A stretch of 64,000 nucleotides of DNA from Hanleya hanleyi (GCA_036873755.1 JAVTVY010033752.1:80882-144881), one strand, 5' to 3'; numbered from the stretch's first letter, positions 12,790 through 24,249 are shown. Numbers and translations are program-made. The notes: generated by a model not told the origin, from the letters alone.

Positions 12790-13175
12790 GCCTCGTCTTG
12801 ACAATACTGAGCCTCGTCTCTATCTCGTTCCCACGAGTTAGCTACTATCTCGTTCCCACGAGTTAGCTGCTATCTCGTTCCCACGAGTTAGCTACTATCT
12901 CGTTCCCACGAGTTAGCTCCTATCTCGTGCGCACGACATAGAAGCGAGGCTTCATGTTGAATTCTGATCAGGCCTCGGTTTGGGAACAGTGAGCCTCGTC
13001 TCTATCTCGTGCGCACGCGTTAGCCCGTATCTCGTTCCCACGAGTTAGCTGCTATCTCGTTCCCACGAGTTAGCTACTATCTCGTTCCCACGAGTTAGCT
13101 CCTATCTCGTGCGCACGACATAGAAGCGAGGCTTCATGTTGAATTCCATTGAGGCCTCGGTTTGGGGACAGTGAG
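12790..13175. repeat. Left array 2 of CTCGTTCCCACGAG palindromes
   Basis: Regular ~25-bp tandem units, mainly the TTCCCA core, closed by a GTGCGCAC unit. It has an internal duplication of the unit group with the GCGAGGCTTCATGTTGAATT linker. Confidence 0.9.
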
Positions 13176-13449
13176 CATCTGATTACGTCACAGTGATGTC
13201 ATATTCTCAACATGTACCTATTTGCTGGCAAACTCTCCGAATATTATATTTGTGTAAATAAAAAATACATTAAAAATAAAATAGGAAATGATTATCTAAT
13301 GCAAAATAAAGTAATTTTAGGTACTTCCTTGGGTTACCTAGCTCAAGGGATAAGAACGATGTTTTGTGATGGAGCATGGGGGGGGCACAAATCTCACGCC
13401 CTTCCTTACCGACCTGGAAAAGTCTCAAAAACCCAGGACTGGAGATCCG

Positions 13450-14060
13450 CGCTAAGGCCTCGTCTTGACAATACTGAGCCTCGTCTCTATCTCGTTCCCA
13501 CGAGTTAGCTACTATCTCGTTCCCACGAGTTAGCTGCTATCTCGCTCCCACGAGTTAGCTGCTATCTCGTTCCCACGAGTTAGCTGCTATCTCGTTCCCA
13601 CGAGTTAGCTCCTATCTCGTGCGCACGACATAGAAGCGAGGCTTCATGTTGAAATCTGATCAGGCCTCGGTTTGGGAACAGTGAGCCTCGTCTCTATCTC
13701 GTGCGCACGCGTTAGCCCGTATCTCGTTCCCACGAGTTAGCTGCTATCTCGTTCCCACGAGTTAGCTACTATCTCGTTCCCACGAGTTAGCTCCTATCTC
13801 GTGCGCACGACATAGAAGCGAGGCTTCATGTTGAATTCCATTGAGGCCTCGGTTTGGGAACAGTGAGCCTCGTCTCTATCTCGTGCGCACGCGTTAGCCC
13901 GTATCTCGTTCCCACGAGTTAGCTGCTATCTCGTTCCCACGAGTTAGCTGCTATCTCGTTCCCACGAGTTAGCTGCTATCGCGTTCCCACGAGTTAGTTA
14001 CCATCTCGTTCCCACGAGTTGGCTCCTATCTCGTGCGCACGACATAGAGACGAGGTTTCG
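13450..14060. repeat. Left array 3, the longest palindrome array
   Basis: Three successive groups of ~25-bp CTCGTTCCCACGAG units separated by the GAGGCTTCATGTTGAA... CCTCGGTTTGGGAACAGTGA linker. The ending ACATAGAGACGAGGTTTCGT is where the right-arm array 3 also ends. Confidence 0.9.
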
Positions 14061-14270
14061 TCTTGCATTCGCATAATCACGGGGGTCAAACATCTCTTGG
14101 CTTAGATCTGTAGCTATCAACATATCTAATGTATGAATCAAAGATGTCCACTCTGATTACGTCACAGTGATGTCATATTTTCAACAAGCTTTTATTTTCT
14201 GGCAGACTCTCCGAATATTATAATTGTGTACATTAAAAAATACATTAAAAGAAAATAAAAAATGATTATT

Positions 14271-14880
14271 CCTACGAAGTAGGCTACCATCTGCAAATTG
14301 TCCGGTAGTCAGTCGGTCAGTCAGTCAGTCGGTGAGTCCATCCGAATCCTTTCGTCCACAAAATAAGGAGAACCGTTGACATCAGAACCTTTATTTTTGG
14401 CATGAACGTGCATTAGGGCATTTTTACCAGCAAGTTCGGAGTTGACCGAATTCTGATGAAACTTTGATATATAATTATTTTTATTATTATTTATTGATGT
14501 CGTGCCCATCGGGAAACCTTGGCTGTTTGTTTCACTGTGACTTCTGAAGGTTCCCTGATACGACATATCACGTTGGACACCTGTTCTCGTAAAATCACCG
14601 AAGTTAAGCGACTTTGAGCCCGGTCAAGACTTGGATGGGTGACCTCGTGCCGTACTGCTGGGCTGATAAGTGTCCAGGGTAATAGGAACTGAGGGCGATA
14701 ATAGTTGCTACGCTAATGACTCACCAGCGGTGACATCCGAGAAAGTTAATAGTACCCACTGTCAATCAGAGACTGCTATATAAATTCTCTCGCGGTAGCA
14801 CATAGGGCCCCCAAGCCATCTCTCGAGTTCACACTTAAATCATAACAAACCATACTTCGTAGGTCCTGTGACGCTAGCCA
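14271..14880 (+). mobile_element. MITE family C (CCTACGAAGTAGG ends) in left spacer 3
   Basis: Begins CCTACGAAGTAGGCTACCAT and ends ...ACTTCGTAGGTCCTGTGACG, giving short complementary ends. It contains GTCAGTCAGTC repeats and CCATCCGAATCCTTTCGTC. Related copies lie at 35631-35870, 37370-37640 and 38461-38796, and inverted in the right arm at 41560-42061. No coding capacity: the 81-codon minus ORF is fortuitous. Confidence 0.75.
14558..14665 (+). repeat. 5S rRNA-derived sequence (SINE3-like), left copy
   Basis: ATCACCGAAGTTAAGCGAC, then GAGCCCGGTCAAGACTTGGA and TGGGTGACC...GCCGTACTGCTGGGCTG follow 5S rRNA positions of about 40-115, including the A box (GAAGTTAAGC) and C box (GATGGGTGACC). The 5' third is strongly changed, so this is a 5S-derived retroelement or captured piece, not a functional 5S gene. 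Confidence 0.75.
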
Positions 14881-15639
14881 TGTCTTATTCGAAATAAAGT
14901 AATTTTAGGTACTTAATTGCATAACGAGCAAAAGCATTGACGCCGCCATTTTAAATTTACCCATGGTCCCCAACATAATAGGCCTTCACAGAATGCCAGC
15001 TCTTAATTATTTATCGGTTCGAGTATAGTCCAGAGGGTTGTGTAGGTGGAGTGGGTGGGAGAGGAGGTGGGTGGTGGGGTGCTGCTCCAAGGCCTATAGT
15101 TCTGCTGAAATAGGGGTGAAAGGGGGGGGGGGGTATTATGACCCACCGTCTCCCATCAAACTTTCTACCCTATCGGACCTACACGAACTTGCATTGAGAG
15201 CTGTTACAGCGCGACTATGCAGTTTATCAAATTGGGGTCACCTTAAGCCTAGGGAGAGGAGGATCATGGGAATAATCAAAATGGTGTTCAAGTAGAGGTA
15301 AGAGAAATGTTATATTTTGCATCTTTCTTCAAAATGTTTGCTTTTCTGTCGATATTCAACATCTGCTTTTATTCCATATCTGATTATTATTTACTGATAT
15401 GTTATGCACTACTTGCGGAGAAAATCACATTAAGTGAAAAATCGAAAAATCTGACTGAAAAATCGACCAATCAATGCCAATTTAGGTAAAGTTTTACCCA
15501 AAGATATAGTGTTGTAAGTTTGGGTCACCTAGCTCAAGGGATAAGACCGATATTCTGTGACGGAGAGAGGGGGGATCCCTCGCCCTTCCTTACCGACCTG
15601 GAAAAGTTAAAAAAAAACAGGACTGGAGCCCCGCGCTAA

Positions 15640-15895
15640 AGCCTCGTCTTGACAATACTGAGCCTCGACTCTATCTCGTTCCCACGAGTTAGCTGCTATC
15701 TCGTTCCCAAAAGTTAGCTGCTATCTCGTTCCCACGAGTTAGCTGCTATCTCGTTCCCACGAGTTAGCTACTATCTCGTTCCCACGAGTTAGGAGCTAAC
15801 TCGTGCGCACGGGATAGTAGCTATCTCGTGCGCACGACATAGAGACGAGGCTGATACCTCGCTTCTACCTCGTGCGCACGACATAGAAACGAGGT
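15640..15895. repeat. Left array 4 (inner end of the left arm)
   Basis: CTCGTTCCCACGAG units, then CTCGTGCGCACGACATAG units with GAGACGAGGCTGATACCTCG. The last part matches, inverted, the innermost right array at 39838-39905. The transposase gene starts about 35-70 bp further in. Confidence 0.85.
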
Positions 15896-15927
15896 TCAGT
15901 GTTTTCAGATTGAGGCTCATATGCGAC

Positions 15928-15941
15928 AGCCGCCATTTTTG
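15928..15941 (+). promoter_or_regulatory. YY1-like CCGCCATTTTTG element before the transposase
   Basis: AGCCGCCATTTTTG lies 24 nt before the first ATG. CCGCCAT/ATGGCGG elements of this kind are known to act near transcription starts in animals (YY1 class). The matching GACGCCATTTTC on the other strand just inside the right arm makes it more than a chance word. No TATA box is seen. Confidence 0.45.
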
Positions 15942-15964
15942 TGGGATGGTCGTACAGCTACAAG

Positions 15965-18900
15965 ATGTCACGAGAAGCTTTAATTGACAATTATTTTGCG
16001 CTTGGGATACAGTATAAAGATATTTGTTTCCTTCTTAGCGAAAAACACGGCATTAACATGAGTGAAAGACATCTGAAAAGAATACTTCGCCATAGAGGCT
16101 TGCATCGCAAATCCCATTATGCCCATCTAGTTGATGTTTTTGACTATATACAGTTACAACTTCGTGGATCCGGACACTTACATGGCTATCGTTGGATGTA
16201 CCATAAATGTAGACTTTCTGGGTATCATGTTAAGAGGGAAGTGGTACGGCAAATACTATTAGAATTGGATGCTGGAGGAGTGGAACTTCGAAAGGCCAGG
16301 CGTCTGCATCGACGAACATACCTTGGCCGTGGACCAAACTACGTGTGGCACCTTGATTCATATGACAAGTTGAAACCTTATGGTATTTGTATTAATGGTT
16401 GCATTGACGGTTACTCAAGAAAGATAGTTTGGTTAAATGCATACACGACAAACAATGACCCGGCAGTAATTGGTGGGTATTATGTCGAAACACTGATTGA
16501 AGTTGGAGGCTGTCCACGGGTGTTGAGAGTCGATCCTGGCACTGAAAATAGTCTCATAAAAATATTTCAACCATTTCTAAGACGAAACGGCGAAGATGAT
16601 ATGGCAGGGGATAGGAGCTTTTTGGAAGGATCAAGTGTGCTGAATCAGCGAATAGAAAGTTGGTGGTGTCAGTTGAGGAAACAGTGTGCAGACTTTTGGA
16701 TGAGATTGTTTCACGAAATGAAAGAGGACGGCCTATTCAATGGCGGGTTTTTGGACAAGAATATCCTACAATTCTGTTTCATGGGTCTAATTCAGGTGAG
16801 TCCGGTCACGAGAGTTCAATAGATTAATTTTCTCCAGATTTAAACAGTGTATCCCCAGCCATATACAGCAACGGAATATATCTCTTATATCGATAATGAT
16901 GTCCATTTCCCAATTCCTGTGATGTATAATAAGAACAGGAAAGCATGTCAGAAACATTACACATTCTATTCATACTTTACTTCAATGTTCATGTGAGTAA
17001 TGAAGTCGAGTTGTTTTTCTGAAGTTGCAATAGAAAGGATAAGGTGAATTAAGGCGCGGCTACTTCCCATAGAAGGGGCATTAATTGCGATATCGGGAAA
17101 AAAAGATATCGAATTCCCGTAATTTCGGCATGCCAGACATAATGTAGGCAACAGATTAAATATATGGCAAGACTATCATTATTAGCAGATGTAAGCTATT
17201 TCGTCGGGAAATAGTCCCGCGTATGTCGGATGCGGTCAATCTCGTTTTTTTTTTGCCTTTGATAACGCGCGGCGCGAAAAAAAGGAAAAGACGAGATTGT
17301 GTCAAATTTCGCGAGATTTTGCGTTTTTCTCGTCTTTTCGTTTTTTCGTGTTTTGATAACGCGCGGTAGGAAAACACGAGATTGCAAGGCGAAAAGACGA
17401 GATTGCGAGGCGAAAAGACGAGAAAACGAGGGTCAGCAATCTCGTCTTTTTGCCGCGTTTTTTTTTTGTTTTCTCGCGTTATCAAAGAGCAAAAAAAACG
17501 AGAACACGAGATTTGAGCCGATCTCGTTTTTTTCGTTTTTTTTCGCGTTATCAGAAGGCGGAAAGACTAGAAAACGAGGGCCAGAAAGCTCTTTTTTTCG
17601 CCGCGTTTTTTCGCGTTATCAAAAAGCGAAAAAACGAGAACACGAGATTCGACTCGATCTCGTTTTTTCGCGTTATCAAAAGGAGAAAAAACGGCAAAAC
17701 GAGAAAACGAAAACACGAGAAAACGAAAAGACGTAAAAACCGAAAAGACGAGAAAACGAAAAGACGAAAAAAACGAGAAAACGAAAAGACGAGAAAACTA
17801 AAAAACGAGATTCAATACAATCCCGTTTTTTCGCATGTCGTATAGTGCGCTGGCATTCAATTCCGTGCATGACCGAAAGCACTTGAAGTTGGGGAAGGTG
17901 AGTATTAGTGGTTTGAAATTATGGCAAAGTTTCCCCAAAATTAAGTAACAAACATGCCGATTGAATTAATTATCTGAATTTCAAGAAGAATGTGAATATT
18001 ATCATATTTTCCACAAAATATCGCCCAGTAATATCTATTTTGTCTTCATTGAAACCATGGGGTAACGGAAGTAGTGAAAGCATGAATTATGCATGTCAAA
18101 ATAGTGCACTGTTGAAGAACGAGTAATTGATTTAATTGTAAAATCATGCCTGTACGGTTCCAGAAGTAGAGGTACAGTCCCCAGTTTCATGGCTGTGCGC
18201 GAATCCATTTATCGGACGAAAGACTTGGAAAAAAATATTGCTTTAACTAATGGCTCTCTCGCAGCCTTTCAAACCAAGTGGGGTCCCCTAGCCGATCTAC
18301 AAGCTACCTAAATACATCATATTGATATAATAAGGAAATATGTGAAATAAATCCTTCATCTCCTGTAATTTTTGACTTAAATTCGATACGAATGATATAT
18401 GATCTGAGCTAATTCTGGGATATATAATTGAGCTACAGTTTACTGTTTCTTGTGGGGAGTAAATATCTACCTTTTATATTTGAACGTATATATATATATG
18501 TGTGTGCCTTTTTATGTGTGTATATATATGTGTATATGTATATGGGTGTGTATATATGTGCGTGAGTGTATGTATGTATATGTGTATGTGTGTATGTGTA
18601 TATATATGTGTATATATATTTGTATATGCAATTATTGCTTATTCGGGATTATTGGATGAAACCCTGTAAGCCCTTGGCCATGTGGGTAATGTAAGGGTTT
18701 ATGTAAATCATGGCTTAATAACGCAATAAATGCCCAGTGGAAAATCCAGGGCTTACAGGGGGGAAAAAAAAAAGAACAAGTAAATGATGGCTGAACTCAA
18801 GATAATTATATTTCTTTATCAGTATAACTATTAAAACTTTTACTACATCATACAAATCTTGTTGACAGTATCTTAAAAATATTTCACATTTGTAGTTATA

Positions 18901-20138
18901 CTACAAAAAAGAGGTTCTGCAAGATAGAAAAAGTGGACTCAGTAAAAGTTTAAGAGCTACAATAATTTGGGAAAACCAATAATTTTAAACCACAAATATT
19001 CAGCTTCCCAATGCCAGCGCACTATGGACGCCACGCGAAAAAACGAGATTGTATCGAATCTCGTCTTTCCGTTCTCTCGTCTTTTCGTTTTCTCGTTTTT
19101 TCGTCTTTTCGTTTTCTCGTCTTTTTGTTTTCTCGACATTTCTTTTTCTCGTTTTCTCGTCTTCTCGTTTTCTCGTCTTTTCGTTTTCTCGTTTTTTTTT
19201 TCGTCTTTTCGTTTTTTCGTCTTCTCGTTTTCTCGTCTTTTCGTTTTCTCGTTGTTTCGTCTTTTCGTTTTCTCTTTTTTTCGCCTTTTGGTGACTCGAG
19301 AAAACGAGATCTGGTCGAATCTCGTGTTCTCGTTTTCTCGCTTTCTGATGACGCGAGAAAACGAAAAAACGCGGCGAAAAGACAAGATTTCTGGCCCTCG
19401 TTTTCTCGCCTTTTCGCCTCGCATTCTCGTCTGTCCGCCCTGCAATCTCGTGTTTCCGTGCCGCGCGTTATCGAAAACTATAAAACGAGAAAACGAGAAA
19501 GAGGCAAAATCTAGCGAAATTCGGCACAATCTCGTTTTTTCGCACCACGCCTTATCAAAGGCGAAAAAACGAAAATACACGATTGGCCGCATCCGGCCTC
19601 CATACCCCACGAGAAATCTCCAAGCGCGACTTTGCATAAGAAAGATCACGAGAACAAGAACGCCTTTTCAACTCAATACGTACCGTTTGAAATGATTGCT
19701 TACGATTCCAGTTGCTACGATTGCAAAATAATGTTTTATCTTTCTTATGACAATTTGCTCTTGAATAGACGTTGTGTATTGTTTGATGATTTTCTTTTCT
19801 GTTGTTTCCAGGATGAGCTAGATGAAACAGTGAATGTCTGGAACAGTCACAGAATCAGACCCTCTCGCAATGCCAGGGGTCCCTACGATCGTCCAAACGT
19901 CATGTTTACAAGTCCAGAGCTTTTCGACACAATCGACTTCCTTGTGGCAGTACAGCAGAATGAAATTGAAGCCCTCAGAGGGGAGTGCTTGTTCCGGCAG
20001 GCAATTTCATGCGACACTGACGTACATGACCTCATTTGCATTATTATGCAAGAAAACAACATGCAATACCCAGCAGATGTACATGAAGCAGTTAATTTGT
20101 ACACAGAACTGAGGAATGCTACCAACGCTCACTTTTAA
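15965..20138 (+). CDS. DDE/integrase-core transposase, two exons (15965-16795, 19812-20138)
   Basis: Exon 1 (277 codons) ends ATTCAG|GTGAGT; exon 2 starts TGTTTCCAG|GATGAG and stops at TAA 20136-20138, giving 385 residues in frame. I start at ATG 15965 because the open frame upstream only offers GTG. Residues ~1-55 look like a helix-turn-helix DNA-binding region (MSERHLKRIL). The integrase core runs ~125-250: WHLDSYDKLKPYG with D131, CIDGYSRKIVWL, RVDPGTEN with D190, and NQRIESWW with E231 as probable DDE triad. Exon 2 carries the family's conserved tail (VWNSHRIRPSRN, RPNVMF, PELF). This is the eukaryotic integrase-core (rve) family of IS3-like DNA transposons; superfamily IS3EU is my best guess. 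No stop or frameshift is seen, so it may be functional. It would bind and cut the palindromic terminal arrays in the nucleus. Its 3.0-kb intron holds a fold-back element. Confidence 0.9.
17222..19604. mobile_element. 2.4-kb fold-back element of AAAACGAG words inside the transposase intron
   Basis: Two inverted arms, about 17222-17860 and 19007-19604, made of GAGAAAACGAG / CTCGTTTTCTCG and ACGCGAGAAAACG words. Outer ends match (GGATGCGGTCAATC against GGATGCGGCCAATC inverted; both begin TATG). Inner ends match too: GTGCGCTGGCATT (17844-17860) against AATGCCAGCGCAC (19009-19021). The flanking 6-mers CCCGCG and CCCCAC resemble each other weakly. The core (17880-19000) has no gene but holds a microsatellite. 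Open frames in the arms are low-complexity translations (FSFSRLFVF) and are not genes. Confidence 0.8.
18487..18620. repeat. (TA/TG)n microsatellite
   Basis: Alternating TATATATG, TGTGTATATG and related dinucleotide runs in the core of the fold-back element. Confidence 0.9.
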
Positions 20139-20214
20139 TATGATTTGTAATTGTCACCGGGTTGCTAAACTTGATGACGTACTTCAGTTCTATATCTGGA
20201 TGAAGGAGACACAT

Positions 20215-20220
20215 AATAAA
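20215..20220 (+). terminator. Candidate polyadenylation signal AATAAA of the transposase gene
   Basis: AATAAA lies 77 nt downstream of the transposase stop codon in AT-rich sequence, a usual distance for a short 3' UTR. Confidence 0.4.
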
Positions 20221-20339
20221 GGCAAATCACTAAAAGAACCAATATTAACGGTATACATCCATCCGGGTGATTTGTTCATTTTTCATTACAAAATTGTTTG
20301 GTTTGGAAATAATGTTTCCTTGGGTGTGTAGTAATATTT

Positions 20340-22800
20340 GTTCTTTTCGCGATCAAGAATATAGCAGCGGGAATGACAGATAAACATGGAGCTGGTCATT
20401 TAGATAAAATGCCACCAATTGTCAGTATAAAATATCTTACACATTTCTTCAAGATTCAATGACGTTGAAACCCGAATTAAATATCAAAATCGTTGCATTG
20501 TTTTATTTTTTTCTGGGGTTTATTTTATTCACTATAGAATTGATGATATATTTTGACATATCGGTATGTATGAAAACGACACCAATGACTTTGCTGAACA
20601 GGAGAATAATACATAGTTTTCCTTAAGTTTTGTCCTCTTTTTTTAATTTAGTTTCAGAGATATGCTGCTAATCTGCTATTGCGGACGCATGTTATCACGG
20701 CAGAATATTGTTGTTGCATTTTTAAATACTATGTAACTCTTTGAATATTCACAAATATATTTTTGAATATTAGCAATATGTTGTTGGTTGTATAATCAAG
20801 TCGACATTGTATATCAATGTATTCACAAACATATTCATGAATATTCACATTATTGAGGGATCATGCTACACGCGGTCTATGTATATTACGAAAAGCAAAT
20901 TAACTAGAAGTGTGGAATACTAGACGGCATGATATTTGTCAAACTACGTACCGTACATCACTAGACTGGTTAATAATTTATCTGAGTATATCACGAGACT
21001 GCATACAACAGCCAGACCTGAGGATAGCAATGTGTCTAGACCCAGCCTTTGCAGGTGTACAAAAGCTTTAACAATATCTTCCTACACGAAGTATCTACCA
21101 CGAAAGTCTTGCACGGTTTCTATACACGAAAGCCGAAATACACATTCGATACGCTGGGCATCATGGATGAGATTTATTATGTTAATTTCATAGGATGAGT
21201 GTTTGAATACAGTTGTTACTTCCAGTTTATTCGGTGCCACTATTGTGGAAGTCTCTCACTGTACTGCGCATCTACATGTGTTGGGAGATGGTGGCATTCT
21301 ACCCAGTCGAACACACAGAGGCTCGTTACCGTTGTTGACTAGATACAGCCGATCGAATACGATCAAGGAGGCATCCCTTTGCCATGTTAAGTGAAGGAAA
21401 CATTCAGTTGTGAAACGCTAGAGTAAAAACGTGAAAAACAATATCAATATGGCCCCCAGGTGGTGCCACCTATAGGCGAATCGGCGCAAAACATTCCCTG
21501 ATAACTTCAGGGAAGGTACGCTAATACCTAATTTGGAATCCGTTCAGGTTTTCAAAATTCACTGTCCTGGGACGCAATTTTAATTTACCATAAGCGTCAA
21601 CATGCTCGCTACCACTTTTTTGATTGAGAAGGGGTCGCCTACGTTGTGACATTAGCTGGCGATCTGACAACTGCTAATGACACAGTTGTCTTAATTGCAA
21701 CAATTTTGTCATTAGTAGTTGCTACAAGGCACCCCCAGGTATGTCTAATATGTTGATTTAGGGGGCGACTACAGAACTTTCTGTGCAATCTCCGGAACGA
21801 CACAAATTTGAGAGCGGACACTCCGTGAATTTATAGCTTATCATGGGTAAATTCAAGATGGCGACCACCTGGGGTACCAGAAAAAATCATCTTTCGTCAT
21901 TTTTCTTCGAAATTTCTTTTCCGAGATGAAAAGTGGGAAAAAACTATTTTGCTTCACATCACATGAATGAAAAATTCGAACGAGAGATCCTGAAGGATCT
22001 TGGCGCCCACCATTGTCCGATAATTGTAAGCTAATGACAAGAGGATCATTGTCCATTGTTACTAAGACGATTGAGTTGTAATTTTGTTTACAGAATTTCG
22101 AATCTGAGCAAAAAAAGATCGAAAAAGGGACACTGGAAAACACCAAGATATAATCTTTCTGAATTTCAGGAGTTTCAAGATTTCTAGAAACTGTACTTAC
22201 GACGGTTGTTATAGTATAAGAGAAATGAGCACAGTTAGTCTGAAAGTGAATGTACATGTACGGAGGATCCTTCATCTTCGTTTTGTTGTATTTTTATTTT
22301 ATTTTATTTTTTTTTACGCGTGTCATCATTGGGTACTGGAAGCGAAGAAAAATCTCATTGACACTTTGGCATACTTAACATTTTATAATTAGGAACGAAT
22401 GCTAATTCTGTTCTGTTTACTGGACTAGTTGGACTGGACCAGTTTGAGATATCTCTTTTAAGATACCATGCTCGAAAATGGTAAGATGGTACAATACATA
22501 AAACTGAAGGGATCCGGTCCGCACAGTAATGTTGACACTTCGAATTTGAAAGTGTCTGAATCCTGATTATATCCCTTGGATCGAAACATGCAGTAGTCTA
22601 CAGTTGTCGAGTTGTGACATTGTGACTTCATGTAGCTGACCCGCCGGCAGATGAAACGGTGGGGCAGTCCACTTGCAACTGCATGGACTAAAGAAAACTG
22701 ATTTAAAATTTGGAGAAATACATTCTAATTCCGAATTATTTGAACTCCTTGATATGGAAGGTGAAGTTATGGATATTCTCTATAGTTAATATATAGAATA
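20340..22800. other. Element interior, no supported gene
   Basis: No exon recognised. A short dispersed block (GTGACATTAGCTGG ... TGTCATTAGTAGTTGCTAC) lies at 21647-21725, with relatives at 26660-26765 and 27010-27090. GGCTCGTTACCGTTGTT at 21311 recurs at 35522 and, inverted, near 37660. The AAGATGGCGACCACC text near 21855 resembles the unit of the tandem element that follows. Confidence 0.45.
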
Positions 22801-24035
22801 TGCCCCACCGTTTGATCCGCCGACTCTTGTGATGCAGTGTCACAACTCGGGAATACCGTATTTATTTGAAGCGTATTACTTGGATTTTCGAATCGGAACA
22901 AAAAGGTATCTTGCACAACTAGGCCCCATGTGGTACCTGTGTACCAAATTTCAGAAAGATCCAGGAAATGTTTCCTGAGAACGCACGATAACAATGTTTC
23001 AAGGGGAAATTCAAGATGGTCACCTGGCAGCCATATTGGATTTTCGAATCTTGCACAACTAGGCGACAAGGGGAACGTGTGTAGCAAATTTGACAAAGAT
23101 CCATGCAGTTATTCCTGAGAAAGCTCAGTAACAAAGTTTCATGGTGATATTCAAGATGGCCGCCTGATGGAAATATTGGATTTTGGAATCGGACCAGAAG
23201 AGGTATGTTGCACAACTGGACCACAAGGCCAACCTGTCTACCAAATTTGAGAACGATCAATGCAGTATTTTCGAAGAAATGACGATAAAGTTTTCTGGGG
23301 AAATCCAAGATGGCTGCCTGGTGGCCATATTGGTTTTTCGAATCGGACCAGAAAAGGTATCTTGCACAACTAGACCCCAAGGCAAACCTGTGTATCAAAT
23401 TTGAGAAAGATCCATGCAGTAGTTTCTGAGAAATCGCGATAACAAGGTTTCATGGAGAAATCCGAGATGACCGCCTTGTGGCCATATTGGATTTTCGATT
23501 CGGACCGAAAAAGGTATCTTGCACAACTAAACCCCATGTTAGACCTGTGTACCAAATTTGAGAAAGATCCATGAAGTTGTTCCTGAGAAATCGCGATAAC
23601 AAGGTTTCATGGGGAAATCCAATATGGCTGTCTGGTGGCCATATTGGATTTTGGAATCGGAACACAAAAGATATCTTGCACAACTAGACCCCAAGGGAAA
23701 CCTGTGTACCAAATTTGAGAAATATCCATGTAGTCGTTCCTGAGAAATCGCGGTAACAATGTTTCATGGGGAAATCCAAGATGGCTGCCTGGTGGCCATA
23801 TTGGATCTTCGAATCGGACCATAAAAGGTTTCTTGCCCAATTAGACCCCGAGGGGAACCTGTGAATCAAATTTAAAAAAGATCCATGCAGTAGTTCCTGA
23901 GAAATCGCGGTAAAATCGACGGACGGACGACGGAAGAACGGACGACGGACGAACGGACGACGGACTACGGACGAAGTGATTTGAACAGCCCATCATCATC
24001 ACGATGGGCTAGAAAATCGACCAAAATTGCCGTTT
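22800..24035. mobile_element. Helentron/pearl-like element with ~157-bp tandem core
   Basis: Seven copies of a unit marked by TTGCACAACT lie at about 22911, 23051, 23208, 23362, 23519, 23676 and 23832. Full spacing is 154-157 bp; the first interval is 140 bp. After the array come ACGGACGACGG simple repeats and a hairpin AGCCCATC...GATGGGCT followed by AG near 23990-24012. Tandem ~160-bp core, microsatellite and terminal 3' hairpin are the layout described for pearl/HINE-type non-autonomous Helentrons. The chain of overlapping 60-160-residue minus-strand ORFs here simply reads the repeat. Confidence 0.6.
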
Positions 24036-24249
24036 TCGAAAATGACGTCACTGGGACGTCATCAAAGCGGCCAAGTTCGATTTTCACATTTTCTGGTAGA
24101 GCTTGACACAGGAAAAGAATGTGGTACGTTTCAGCCACATAGCTCAAGGGGTTAGAAAGATAATTGGAGATGGGGAAGGGGGGGGGGGGGTGAAATGGCG
24201 GACTGGACTGGTCCCCCTAAAAAACAGGACAGATAGGGTTAAGTAGTAC

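Larger units (their letters stand above)
11592..15895 (+). repeat. Left inverted arm: four palindrome arrays, three spacers
   Basis: From outside in: array 1 (11638-11890), spacer 1 (to about 12790), array 2 (12790-13175), a shortened spacer 2 (to 13450), array 3 (13450-14060), spacer 3 with a MITE/5S insert (to 15640), array 4 (15640-15895). Arrays are tandem ~25-bp units around CTCGTTCCCACGAG, CTCGTGGGAACGAG or the fully palindromic TCTCGTGCGCACGAGA. Spacers share modules such as AAATAAAGTAATTTTAGGTA, a ttaccGACCTGGAAAAG block, and GGCCTCGTCTTGACAATACT leading into each array. Spacer 2 lacks about 0.5 kb that the right arm keeps. Confidence 0.9.

Noticed and set aside
13450..14060. Regular ~25-bp repeats that superficially resemble a CRISPR array
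   Set aside because: There are no unique spacers between repeats: units abut or share the same linkers. The setting is clearly eukaryotic, with introns, SINEs and microsatellites.
14558..14665. 5S rRNA gene
   Set aside because: The first third is not 5S-like and the copy is embedded in a MITE; no tandem 5S cluster.
15941..15964. Start of the transposase at 15941
   Set aside because: That codon is GTG; the first in-frame ATG is at 15965 and leaves the helix-turn-helix region complete.
18450..18659. 69-codon ORF of YVYVCMCIYM type
   Set aside because: Translation of a TA/TG microsatellite.
17299..19695. Long open frames (145, 131, 230, 242, 167 codons) on both strands
   Set aside because: They translate AAAACGAG/CTCGTTTT simple words (FSFSRLFVF, KTRKRKHEK) and overlap each other in several frames. 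They are low-complexity repeat, not genes.
22767..23869. Chain of overlapping minus-strand ORFs with repeated FPHETLLSRFLRNN-like peptides
   Set aside because: They follow the 157-bp tandem DNA unit in shifting frames; no start, splice or domain evidence.
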